NCBI GenBank assembly: GCA_021234155.1
Contig: JAJEKV010000066.1
Span: forward strand, 7,448,618-7,512,617
From: Isoetes taiwanensis
Lineage: Eukaryota > Streptophyta > Lycopodiopsida > Isoetales > Isoetaceae
Length of the DNA stretch: 64,000 nucleotides
Reading direction: 5' to 3'
Every line of letters starts with the position of its first letter. Positions within the stretch are counted from its first letter, which is position 1. The translations under genes and the position numbers were made by a program. Of this stretch, positions 11,263 through 21,560 are shown piece by piece. The notes beneath the pieces are model-generated. The model was not told the origin of the DNA. It searched no databases and worked only from the letters and a program-made list of their open reading frames with translations.

Positions 11263-11335
11263 GGTCCTAGTGGGTATCGAACCCACAACCTTCGGCTCAT
11301 AAGACCGATGCTCTAACTAATTGAGCTACAGGACC
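11263..11335 (-). tRNA. tRNA-Ile(UAU)-like copy, best acceptor stem
   Basis: On the minus strand the acceptor strands GGTCCTG and TAGGACC pair at all seven positions (one G-U). The D stem is GCTC/GAGC, the anticodon arm TCGGT-CTTATGA-GCCGA, and the T arm GTGGG-TTCGATA-CCCAC is perfect. The only blemish is AG in place of GG in the D loop. The anticodon is UAU, with no intron. The internal boxes A and B for RNA polymerase III are both present. It could be a real tRNA or a well-kept repeat copy. Confidence 0.5.
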
Positions 11336-11691
11336 AATACAAATATGTGTGTTAGCCATATTCAAGGACACAATATGTTGTATTACAAATTTGAAATGAT
11401 GCCTATGGTCCTAGTGGGGCTCGAACCCATCGCCTTCGTCTCATAAAACTGAAGAGGATTATAATGCCAAGTTGACAACTATGAAACTTGACACATGCTT
11501 TTTAAAAGGATGTACAAATCCATTCTAAGAATTAGCACATCAAGTGTGCTTGGATAAAAAGATAAAAAATGCAATTCTTCCTCAGAAGACGTAATATAGC
11601 TCAATAATTGAAAACATTAACATTTCTAGGCTAAGGGACATATGTGCTAGCCACTGACTCTGTTGATTAATAAAATCAAATTGATGACTAT

Positions 11692-11764
11692 GATCCTAAT
11701 GGGGCTCGAACCCACGACCTTCGGCTCATAAGATTGATGCTCTAATTAATTGAGCTACAAGACG
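11692..11764 (-). pseudogene. tRNA-like copy with unpaired anticodon stem
   Basis: This has the TCAAT variant of the anticodon 5' strand, as at 1407-1479, plus a mismatch at acceptor position 1. Confidence 0.45.
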
Positions 11765-11837
11765 AAGGCAAATGTGCATGTTAGCTACATTTATAAGACA
11801 CTAATATGTTGCATTAGAAATTTGAATTGATGCCTAT

Positions 11838-11910
11838 GGTCTTAATGGGGCTCGAACCCACGACCTTCAGCTCATAAGACCGATGCTCTAACCAATTGAG
11901 CTATAAAACC
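11838..11910 (-). tRNA. tRNA-Ile(UAU)-like copy, complete cloverleaf
   Basis: On the minus strand all four stems form. The acceptor GGTTTTA pairs with TAAGACC, D stem GCTC pairs with GAGC, and the D loop keeps GG. The anticodon arm TCGGT/GCTGA has two wobbles, and T stem GTGGG pairs with CCCAT. The acceptor differs from the other copies on both strands, so pairing is kept by compensating changes. Anticodon UAU, no intron. Confidence 0.5.
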
Positions 11911-12037
11911 AAGACAAATGTGCATGTTAGCCACCTTTCAAGGACACTAATATGTTGCATTAGAAATTTGAATTAATGCCTATGGTCCTCGTGGGGCTCG
12001 AACCCACGACCTCCGACTCATAAGACCGAAGAGGATT

Positions 12038-14379
12038 ATTTAAAGTATTTAAGCACATAGTCAAATATAATACATTGAGATAATTATGTACGTGTTACAC
12101 AAACTATAGAAGGAATAACGAGAGTTACATTATGATTTAGAAAGGTTATGAATAATAAATGATGAAGAACGTGTGTGTGTAATTAATGTCAAACTATATA
12201 TCTAAAAATGGGAGATATAATGCAATACATAACTGTATTAAAGGATAAGTACAAATGTTGTGGGCATGTAAAAGACTGAGGATAGCAATATATAAATTGT
12301 TAAAACTGTAACAAAATAGAAAAACAAAATTTCAATACAAAATTAAATTAGGGCAGACTGTAATAAAACAAACTGTAAAGTGAAGGGAGAGTATACTAGA
12401 TATATAGACAGAAGTTAATATGATTAGAATTAGTTGTAGTAAACAATGAGAGAATTATAAATATGTATTATATTAAAAGAAGAAATAGAGGTTGTTTATG
12501 TCTATGCCTATGTATAATATATAATCAGCTACATGTGTGTGAATAAACAATGATTTCTAACTGCGCCAACAATGACACCATCAACTCCGGTTTCGACGGA
12601 AATTCCTTGTAAGTTAACCACCTAACGCAAATGCTGAGGATAACATAAATCGGTATCTTCCCTTCCACATAACGTTGTTCCATTAATTATAGTTCAACTT
12701 TCGCCGAGTTATAAATCGCACATTACGCGTCATTTCAAACTTGATCACCTTGAACATGACAACTTTTGTGTGACTTATAATTTCGCGTTACCTCTTTAAG
12801 GTGGGGAGACTTGCTTCCAACATGACATGTGTTGGCCCAGAGCAAGAACAGTCTTGACGCTGAGGACAACATCACCTTCAAGGTGGGGAGAATGTGGACG
12901 TTCCACATATTTATACACCCTTTTGGGTATAAATACATGAGACATCACTATGACTATAATAATGCACATCATTAATTATTAAGGTGGAAACCTAACCGTA
13001 AACCCTAATTCGAATTTAGGGCTTAACCTAATATTAAAAGGGCCTAAATATCAATTAGTTAGGGATAACTAATCCAAAACTGCCACCTGGCCCAAATTGA
13101 TTGGGCAAGGCAGACCTGCTAACTTGGGACACCGAAATTGGGGCTTCCACCCCAATTTGCCCCAATTCGAATTGGGGGAGATTGGTGGAGGAGGAGTTGC
13201 TATTCAACCTTGATTCCAGCCAGAAGGATGGAGAACCGGAGAGATAGCTATGATACCGGTTAGTTTTAGCGTAGGCTTGTATTTTTCTAACCCTTGTTTG
13301 AGTGGATGTATGATTAGATTCTATTCCATGATTTACTTACGATGATGATGATGGATGTTTGTATCTGATTCTGCCTTCTCTTTCTGTTCCTCCTATGTTC
13401 TGTTGGATTAAGGGGGGTAGAGACCTAAAGGCTATCTAGATTTAGTGATATTCCTAGCTAGAACCCCTTAAATCCCATTAAATGCGGCCTGTGCACAAGA
13501 GCCCACCTGGCTGGGGATGCAGCACCAGATAACGAGTATGATGGTGAATCGGGGGTGGGGTCTTGCCTAGCACAGCTACAGGACTCCTACAGTGTGTTAG
13601 GCTTATAGCTGGTCATGGAGAGGGCCGGGTATGGGTCTGACACTTCCTGGGTCGCAGGTGTCGAGCCAATATGATTGGGCGTCCTGGGCCCGAACGGGCA
13701 GGTGAGCCGGCCTTTAGATTTAGGGGAGTAAGTCGGGTACGAACGCGGGGTCACTAAGGGGGGCACGCGTTCTCTAGCACACCCAGGGATCCGTCATGCT
13801 CGGGGAGGGGACGCCTCTCCGACCTGCCTCATCGGACCGGGGAGATGTAACCTGGAGTAGTTCCATAGGGTGATTTCATGGGATTGCATCTCTGGAAGGC
13901 TACAATCACGCCATAGCATGTTCCAACCTATCTGCAAAGTGTGCACAGGAGGGGCGGATGGAATGTACTACCCTAGCCATTGTTCTATGCCAGCCAACGC
14001 CATTGTTATGATTCCGTCTGTTGTTATCTGGAGGCCCTGACTGTCAGTGGATTCCCATGAGTTTGAGCCGGGGTAGAGCCCTTATTTATGATGCATTTCC
14101 TTTCTAATGTTGGTATTCTGTTGTATTCGTATTGATGATGATGATGGGCCACCCTTCGTGGTGGTATATTATTTATTTGTGTTATTGCCAGGTGCTAACA
14201 TGTATGTACGCTTCCGCTATATAGGATTTCCATAGAAAGCGTGAGACGAATGACACCTCCATGTCCTTCACCCGGACACCATCACAAGTGGTCCGAGTCA
14301 GACGGAGGAGTCGCCATGGAAGAGGCGATTTCCCGTATTTATACGATGGGAACATCGTATAGGTTCGGGAAGCGTCACA
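12038..14379 (+). mobile_element. 3' end of a gypsy-type LTR retrotransposon with LTR
   Basis: It begins abruptly inside a half tRNA-like unit and ends in GCGTCACA, the same end as the LTRs of the large element at 31-44 kb. The first 850 bases are AT-rich and without a recognisable gene. They finish with GCTGAGGACAACATCACCTTCAAGGTGGGGAGAATG, a polypurine-rich stretch quoted here only to place the border. The LTR shares blocks such as GGGGGGTAGAGACCTA and GCGGCCTGTGCA with the large element but is clearly a different subfamily. Its 5' part is missing. Confidence 0.75.
12893..14379 (+). repeat. LTR of the truncated gypsy element
   Basis: It starts TGTGGACG and ends GCGTCACA. The purine tract AGGTGGGGAGAA at 12,881-12,892 is the likely plus-strand primer, which marks this as the 3' LTR. 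It is about 1.49 kb and GC-rich in the second half. Confidence 0.7.
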
Positions 14380-14615
14380 TATGGTCTCATTGGCCTTGAA
14401 CCCATGACCTTCAACTTATAAGATCAATGCTCTAAACAATTGAGCTACAAGACCATGACAAATGTGTGTGTTAGCCACATTTCGGGGATACTAATATATT
14501 GCATTAAAAATTTGAATTGTTGCCGATGGTCCAACCAACTTAGCTACAAGACCAAGATAAATGTGTGTGTTAGCCACATTTTGATTAGTTCTCAATTAGG
14601 GGAACTAATGTGTTG
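14380..14615 (-). repeat. tandem tRNA-like repeat field, last block
   Basis: This holds one degenerate full-length unit (14383-14454) and one mini unit (about 14527-14552) with the usual spacer. The field ends at about 14,615, where the TTCTAGAA satellite begins. Confidence 0.7.
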
Positions 14616-14639
14616 CTTAGATTTCCATAGTTTGCCTTA

Positions 14640-15120
14640 TATTCGAGAACTTTTTAGAACGTTCTAGAACTTTTTGAAACCTTCTACCCCTTTTTGGAGC
14701 TTTCTGGAAGGAGTCTCTTAGATTCCCCTAGGTTCCCTTACATTCTAGAACTTTTAAGAATGTTCTAGAACATTCCAGAACTTTCTAGAACATTTTGGAA
14801 CTTCCTGAAGGATTCCCTTAAATTCCTCTAGATTCTGTACATTCTAGAACTTTCTGAAACTTTCTAGAACATCTTAGAGCTTTCGAGAACATTTTAAAAC
14901 TGTTTCAAGCATTCTAGAATTTTCTAAATGGATTCTCCTAGATTCCTCTAAATTCCCTTACATTTTAGAACTTTCTAGATCATTCTAAAACATCATAGAG
15001 TTTCTTAGAACATTCTAGAAGTCTCTAGAACTTTGTAGAACACTCTCTTCTACTCTATCTTACTTATACTTCCCTTTAAGTAAACTTTGTAGAACACTCT
15101 CCTCTACTGTATCTTACTTA
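14640..15120. repeat. TTCTAGAA-rich short satellite
   Basis: A degenerate array with repeated AACTTTCTAGAACATTCTAG phrases; at least eight exact TTCTAGAA motifs occur. Interspersed CCTAGATTCCC phrases resemble the satellite at 50.6-52.2 kb. TTCTAGAA is also the inverted TTC/GAA arrangement of a heat-shock element. No gene is seen in it. Confidence 0.7.
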
Positions 15121-16782
15121 CACTTCCCTTTATGTTGAAAATATTTTCTTTTTTTTTTATTGAATCAATGTCTGGTCTAGTGGTTAGAACGGGGGGCTTT
15201 GAGAGGCAATGACTAGGGATAAAATCTCTCAAACAACATAAAAAAATTTAAAAGCTTCTCCTTAAAGCGAAGCATGCGACGTGGTCGTAGGATCATGGAC
15301 ACGATCAAGGGCCAAGATTGCACCACGTGGCACAGATTTAAAGCAACGTGAGCTGTAGGATCTCTGGACCAAGGGCCAGAATGAGACTTACATATAATTT
15401 CTCTCACTGGATAGAATCCCCAAATCGACATGGGCCGTCGGATCTCGAATCGATGCTCCGGATCACTCCAAATGCTTGGGTGTAATACGAACTCATAAGA
15501 ACATATATATGTTAGATAGATAGATATATTTCGCGAATATGCATACATGATTTGCATTGTTTAACGTATGCGGGAAAAAAAAAAAACTTCGCGTATGCGT
15601 GATAGTTGTTTTTGCGTATGCAAAATGTTTCAGACATTATAATTTTTTATTTCATATGTTTGACGTACTATACTTCAAAATAGTGTCTATCATACGAAAT
15701 ATATGTTTTAAGTACAAAACATATGCAGTATTGAAACTATCCCTGCCTCCTAGTTACGACCTGTGACTTGTTATAGGAGGATGGCATTTGAAAGAATATC
15801 CGGCCCATAACAAAAATAGGTTGCAGCCATGATTTGATTATGAATTGGAACATCAAAGTAAGGGGCGGTCATTTAGTAGAACACCAGACATTCTTTTATA
15901 TAACTCGACAACCATACTTTGACTAGTTTCAGTCTAGAAGTGAAATGGACCATGAATCCAACTGCCAATTATTCAGTAAAACGAGTTATCCAGTGATACT
16001 AATAATCCATATATAGAAGATAAACTAGTTGCAGATCGTAAACCGTAATTTCTTTCTTAATTCTAAGCCTGAGTATTTTTCCACTAGTCAGAGACTATGG
16101 TAAAGGCAGTGGTGATCAGGAGTCAGTTAAGGCAATGTGTATAGCTTTGCCAGTATAGCCTTTTGGAGGTGGAGCTAGTTGGGGCGGTTAAATGATGTAT
16201 CATATCAGTTTGTCCAAAATAAATATCTAGTTGTACCAAGAGTTCTATTATTTCTTGTATAAACATTGAATCCATGTTCTTCAAGAGCTCAATTTTCTAC
16301 ATCATATCATGAAGTCAATGAGTGACAAGAAATATGTTACTAATAGCCTATTTCTTATTCGCCATAATGGCTTTAGCTAAACATGCCTGAAACTAATTCC
16401 AAAACTTTTGGTGGAATTAGTTACTCTACAAATTTCTCCTTATATGTTTTCTAGGGTTTAGCCAAATGAACCTGAAATGATCCCAAAACTTTATGTGGTG
16501 TGGGCACAAAAAATATTAAGCTAAAATTATTATACTTTTCCAAATTGTTTCACTAGAAGAAAACCTCTATCTTTGTAACGTTTTTTGATACGCTTTTTTG
16601 AACTAAAATAATAATATAATATAATTAAAAAGTGGCATTACAATGTTGATTTGATACGCGTCACGATTGATAGGGTCAATTGAAACGTGTAACAGCTTTA
16701 TAACGCATAACAAGTTTGAAACGCGTCAAAAGTTTGCAATGCATTCCATGCACTTTAGTCATTCTCTTTGTAAAAACATGTT
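15121..16782. other. intergenic stretch, possible tRNA-derived SINE head
   Basis: No gene is recognised. Around 15,170-15,230 a T-rich run is followed by GTCTGGTCTAGTGGTTAGAA, which resembles a tRNA A box. About 35 bases on, GGATAAAATCTC could be a decayed B box, so this may be the head of an old SINE. The rest is AT-rich, with several ACGCGT/TTTGAAACGCGTC-like words at 16,640-16,730 but no clear structure. Confidence 0.35.
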
Positions 16783-16915
16783 AAAAAGAAGGAAGGAAGG
16801 AAGGAAGTATATTTTAACGTCCGCGGAGGCCAAACTTGACCTATGAGACAGTACATGCAGTACACAAAGCAGATAAAACCACACCAAAAAGACAAATGCT
16901 AGTATACAATGTGTC

Positions 16916-16969
16916 CCTACTACTGGGATGAAAAAACCCCCACATGGGAGGAAAAACCCTGGTAGTAGG
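16916..16969 (-). other. 3' UTR hairpin of LINE A (variant arms)
   Basis: On the plus strand CCTACTAC (16,916-16,923) pairs perfectly with GTAGTAGG (16,962-16,969). An inner G/C stem lies between T-rich bulges. It occupies the same place as the CTTATTACTG hairpin of the other family A copies, with different arms but the same shape. Confidence 0.65.
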
Positions 16970-17014
16970 CTCTCAGATCCCTTGTCCTGTAAGGGATTCT
17001 CTGACGGTAGAGAC

Positions 17015-17494
17015 TTACAAAATGTAGGATGCGAGACGTGCAACCATTGGCGATGCCAGCAATTGATGCATCGGTGCCGCAGAGCATCTAAGATCAGCAT
17101 GTGTTGCTCGGATATGCGTATATGCCGGACACTCTTGCAGAGCATGGTGCTCATCCTCTACTATCCGCATGTGGCAACACTGGCATATTCTCTCATGCCG
17201 GGGGATTCTCTGCCCTCCATCTGTAGTCCAACGACCTGTTTCAATTCTGAGATGATGGGACCCCGTCCTCACGGAGGCAATAGCTCTCCCTTTCTTCATA
17301 GATATATGCGCTTTCAAGTACTGGTGTGGGCCATGTTCCAGTGTTGGATTAACTTGCGTGTGGTAGTGCTCTGTTTTAGGCTTTGCACGAGTGGCTGCAT
17401 CCCACAGAGTGGTGGCAAAGCGCTCATTCAGGTGTGCAGCCTGTTCCTGGGCATCAGGCATAGCCACAATCTGCTGGTAGTCTATAGACCACAT
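17015..17494 (-). pseudogene. LINE A ORF2 C-terminal zinc domain
   Basis: This 159-codon frame has a CQCC...H...C pattern, matching the C-terminal piece at 2125-2445. It follows the reverse transcriptase in the same element after a frame break near 17.6 kb. It is likely involved in binding RNA or the target site. Confidence 0.75.
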
Positions 17495-17648
17495 TGCGAA
17501 CCACCCCTGACTGCTCCTGCCATATCCTCTTCAGTCATTGTGGCTCTTGTGCCAATAACAAAGCCCTCGGGGGAAGACGTTGTGCATCCATGCTGGTGAC
17601 CTTGTGGAAATATGCAAGATGTCTGCGCATAGTGGAATGTTGCAGGGG

Positions 17649-19021
17649 CTAGAACCCAGTCTCATATAGCAAAATCTGATAAGGCACCGTGTCCTTGATA
17701 CCTAGGCTGTATGTTAAGAAGGCCTTTTGCACCCTCTCTAGCTTATCCCAGGTGTTCTTGCTAATTGCTGGACCCCAGACCTCTACCCCATACAACAATA
17801 CTGGTTCAACGAGTGCTCTGAATAGGTGCGCTCTACGTGCCCAGTCACATAGGTCTATTCTGTAGCAGCTATTCTGCATAGCATACAGGGCTTTCCATCT
17901 CGCGCTGACTCGTCTTTCCACACAGTCATCCCATAACATGCTAGCGCAAAAGTCGATTCCCAGATACTTGAAGGTCCTTACAACATCCACCTTCTGTCCT
18001 CTGTAATAGAGATCTGGGATATCTTGTTGCGAGGAGAGGACTGCCAGGAGCTTAGTTTTCTGTAGGTTCACCGTCATTCCTGTTGTGTCACAGAACCCAC
18101 TAAGAGCGTCCAAATGTTGCTGCATACTCCTGGTTGTATGGGATAGCAAGTCTACATCGTCTGCATAGAGCAATTGCCTTATACTATATGCCTCTGGTAG
18201 CTGCGGGCCACCGCCCCCATGTTCTTGCATCCAGGTCTCCAACTTGTCAATATAGAGACCAAAGAGCGTTGGAGATAACGGACATCTCTGTTTAACCCCT
18301 ATGGTGCTAGCAACTCGCTGATCTGATGCAGGCAATGCAGCATATATCCATAGAGTCTATAGATGATATTTTGTAAGTCCTGTGGGGCATGCAGTGCCTG
18401 CAAATGCTGCCACAACAGGTCCCAAGGGACCGTATCATATGTCATTTTGAAATCTACGAAACAGCAGTACAGGTCACGCCGCGCATTGCGAGTATCTTCC
18501 ATAAGGATTCTGAGAGTGAATATATGGTCGATTGTGGAGTGGGCAGGGCGAAACCCCGCCTGGCCAACTGCACGCACTCCAGCTTCCTCAGCCCACTGAG
18601 TTAACTTCTTCTCCACCACACCTGCTAAAAGCTTTGCGAGTAATGGGCTCACCATGATCATGCGGTAGTTCGCCGAATCATCCCTATTACCTGTCTTATG
18701 AATTGGGGTGACCTTGCTAACCATCCACTCCCCCGGGAGGCCCTCCCTTATGGCCTGGTTAATGATCATTGTCAGAGGCCCTAGCAAAGCTGGCCCACCC
18801 CATTTCAATAACTCGGCTTCAAGTCCCTGCAAGTCCTTCGCTTTGCCATTAGCCAGGTGTCTAAAGCCCTGTTGGATGTCTTCCTCCGTGAGCTGCAGCA
18901 TTTCTCCTACCTGATCTGGAACCCCAGCAGCTGCTCCTGGAGGATCATACAACTCCTCCAACCGATGCATCCACTGGTCTATGGTAATATTGCCGGGTGG
19001 TTGATGCCTCTTGTACAACAC
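17649..19021 (-). pseudogene. LINE A ORF2 reverse transcriptase
   Basis: Two overlapping frames (18,299-19,021 and 17,649-18,335) together form a complete reverse transcriptase. Visible motifs in order are KVTPIHKTGNRDDSANYRMI, AGFRPAHSTIDHIF, CFVDFKMTYDTVPW (first catalytic Asp), GVKQRCPLSPTLF, the catalytic LYADDVDLL, and the thumb region with YLGIDF. The frameshift between them lies near 18,300-18,335. The post-RT motif VEPVLLYGVEVWGP matches the copy at 1.6 kb. The element uses a YADD catalytic box like most non-LTR retrotransposons. Confidence 0.85.
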
Positions 19022-19027
19022 CCTACG

Positions 19028-20232
19028 TCAGAAGGCTTTCGGCTCGGTCATCAACAAATCAAACATGCGCTGCTGATGGTCTGCAATGTACGCATGCTTT
19101 TTGGATTTCAAGAATGCTCTATAGTCCTGAATGGCCTGGTGCCGCAGCTGTGGATCTGAGACGAGGCGCAGTTGGGTCTTTAGAGCCTTGCACTCAACGT
19201 CAAACCAGGGATTCTGAGGGAACTGCGCAGTGTCCATTCGCGAGCGATCCCTCACTACAAAGCATGCACTAGCTGCTGTGAGTAAGGCATTTACAAGCCA
19301 CTCCCACCTATCATGTAACGTGCAAAGGGCATCAATCCCCTGCAGTTCACGTTCCAACACACTCATATTCTGCTTGCTTTCGGTAGTCGGGGGTGTATCT
19401 CAACCCCTGATGGTTTCTACTCTGTGATTGCGCTACTGAGTGCCCCCAATCCAAAGTGACATAAAGTGGATAGTAGTTCGACAAAGCCTCCTCATCTCCT
19501 GTTCGTGTGCCAATTGAGAGCTCGCTGATCATGTCAAGTCCTACCATTGGAGCAAGGAGATAGTCTACCATGCTAGCTCCACCATCATGTCTATCGCTCT
19601 TGCAAGTAAAACCCCCTGATTGCGGCCATCTGATCATACCATTGCACACTACCATGTCAAAGACCTGACAGAGTTGAACCAACTCCCTTCCAAAGGCATT
19701 GGTGACTGTATCTTAAGACTGTCTGGCATGTTGGGGTATAGTTGTTTCAAGCCAGAGTGGGTCAGAATCGGCCTCTCCCTAGAAGGTAACCGACTGCAGC
19801 TGTGCAGTGCGGGCATTGAAATCTCCTAAAAGAGCACATGCCCTTGCTGGCGATATTGCTCTATGTCATCATACAGATCTCTATAAGGCATTTGTACATC
19901 CGTGTTTGCCTCCTGGACCTGGAAGAACTTAGAGGCTGCATGGGGTATATAACAGCATGCAATAAATAATGGACGATGCTGAGGCTCCAGTACTCTCACC
20001 CACAGGTAGCGGTTAAGTCTGTCAGCCTTCTGGAGCGAGACCGTGGCTGTTATAGCATCTTTGGAGTAGCATGCCACCCCTCCATATCCTCTCTTGCCAT
20101 GGCGCGCATTAGCGAGCGAGAAGCACTGGTATCCCGGGATGTCCGGCAGCTGATGCCCACGATATTCCCATGTCTCTTGCAAGAAGATGATGTCCATACC
20201 TGTAGCGATCTCAACAAGGCCGCTGCATACAA
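19028..20232 (-). pseudogene. LINE A ORF2 endonuclease and linker
   Basis: Frames at 19,826-20,197, 19,347-19,682 and 19,028-19,366 hold the APE-type endonuclease and the linker to the reverse transcriptase. Recognisable motifs are DIIFLQETWE near the start, YGGVACYSKD, and SDRHDGGASMVDYLLAP, typical of the substrate-binding loop of LINE endonucleases, with NYYPLYVTLDWG (a His-less variant of SDHxP) after it. The middle of the fold is out of frame near 19.7-19.8 kb. A fragment of another copy is at 52.4-53.5 kb. Confidence 0.75.
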
Positions 20233-20452
20233 GTTGGAGACACTGTCCCTATGCTGCCTGGGGGCGATTGTCCCCGCACCAGCCTCCGAGGAGGTTGCAG
20301 GGGCCGCTCTGTGGTGCGGAGCACCGGGTCCCCGGCCGTTGCATCCGGGTTTGTCGCCCCTGAGGTGAAAGGTCTAGATGTCCCTCGCCCCCATCGCCGC
20401 CGCCTCGCTATCGCTGGTCATGGAGGTACAAACACCTTCATCTTGCCATTAA

Positions 20453-21457
20453 CTAAGCATGTCGATCCCCCGCCCCGTCCTGACTTGTCCGATTTTTGTG
20501 AACTCCTCTCGTCTCTCCTTTTGTTGCACCGAGTAAGATCTCGTGGTCCAAGTATATTGATGTCCCCTTCAACCCGCTAGCGCGTTGCGGCAATAGAGTC
20601 TTCGATGCCTGGTCCAACACTGTGAATTTGACCAGTCGAGGTCTAATGTTTGGCCCCCCGACTCTGGTCGGGTTTCTCACCCCCAAATACTGCAGTTGTA
20701 GTCCGTCCAGCACCAGGGCATTAAGCTTAGCCGGCAGATCTTCCCCATGCTCCTCAGGCAAGCCCCGGGACAATGAGGTTCAGCCGACGGGATTGGCGAT
20801 CCCCGCTCCTCCACGAAGGACTGCTGATTCCACTGGGCCACCTCGCCTCGGCATTGGGCGACTTGTTGATCTTTGCCTCGGCAAGACTGCTCGTTTCATC
20901 TCCGAGCGGAGATCATACATCTCTCGGTGAAACTCGGCCATCCTCTTCTCTAGGGCCGAGAGCACGGTCTTTGCTTCTGTCCCTTCGGTTGTCTCTTTTC
21001 TAGGGTGTCCAACCTTGCTTGCATCGATGCATTCTAGCTTCATGGTCCGCAAAGGCGGGCGCTTGCAATAGCCAATCGTAATCTGTTCCACCGCTTGCAC
21101 GAGCTCTCTCTGCGGTTGTGATATCTCATCACACCCTGGCCGATGGATCCTATCAATCCGCCGGGTAACCTCATTCGATGTTTGAGATGTTGCCATGAAT
21201 TCACTTCTTAACCGAAACAATACCCCTTGCTTGATCAAGGCCGAAGTCGGCCATCCCAAAACGGTTATTCGGTGGCGCTTTTGCTCTTCTAATGTGGAGA
21301 TCCGTTCTCTCTCCTTCACCAACTGTTTCTTGAGGATGGCTACTGTTGGCTGGGTGTCTCTTTGTGCCTCCATACTTGCCAACCTATCCTGTCGCTTCTT
21401 TAGTGCATGCAGCTTTTCTTCCATTGTCTGCTGCCTGAGAGTCACGTCCTGGGTCAT
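20453..21457 (-). pseudogene. LINE A ORF1 protein, coiled coil type
   Basis: Two frames (20,780-21,457 and 20,453-20,773) join after a break near 20,776. The N-terminus is strongly heptad-like (LHALKKRQDRLASMEAQ), a likely trimer-forming coiled coil. RHRITVLGWP then starts an RRM-like strand. The second frame ends with RPRLVKFTVLDQASKTLL and SIYLDHEIL, like the C-terminal RNA-binding domain of L1 ORF1 proteins. It would bind LINE RNA as a chaperone. The start is the first Met of the frame at 21,457. Confidence 0.65.
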
Positions 21458-21560
21458 TTAGAGTCTCACTACTGCAAGTCTTAACCTGAGACCAAGCCTA
21501 TTGTGAAGTCCCTGATTCTGAAACCAAAGCTTCCCAAGCTCCAGATATGATCGAACGCGT

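Larger units (their letters stand above)
10465..12037 (-). repeat. tandem tRNA-like repeat field, third block
   Basis: Further units in the same orientation: full-length at 10516-10588, 10881-10953, 11263-11335, 11692-11764 and 11838-11910; half units at about 11407-11453 and 11980-12030; mini units at about 10658-10686 and 11021-11050. The two best-folding copies of the window are here. The block is cut off by the gypsy fragment at about 12,038. Confidence 0.8.
16783..21560 (-). mobile_element. long LINE (family A), nearly complete
   Basis: Read on the minus strand: ORF1 (coiled coil), an endonuclease, a reverse transcriptase, a cysteine/histidine C-terminal domain, a 3' UTR hairpin (16,916-16,969) and a 3' end GACGTTAAAATATA followed by repeated CTTC (16,784-16,802 on the plus strand as GGAA repeats). 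The 5' end is placed only roughly near 21.5 kb. No target duplication was identified. All frames have breaks. Confidence 0.85.

Noticed and set aside
16928-17599. Plus-strand frame of 223 codons
   Set aside because: It is antisense to the LINE A ORF2 C-terminus, which has recognisable motifs on the minus strand.
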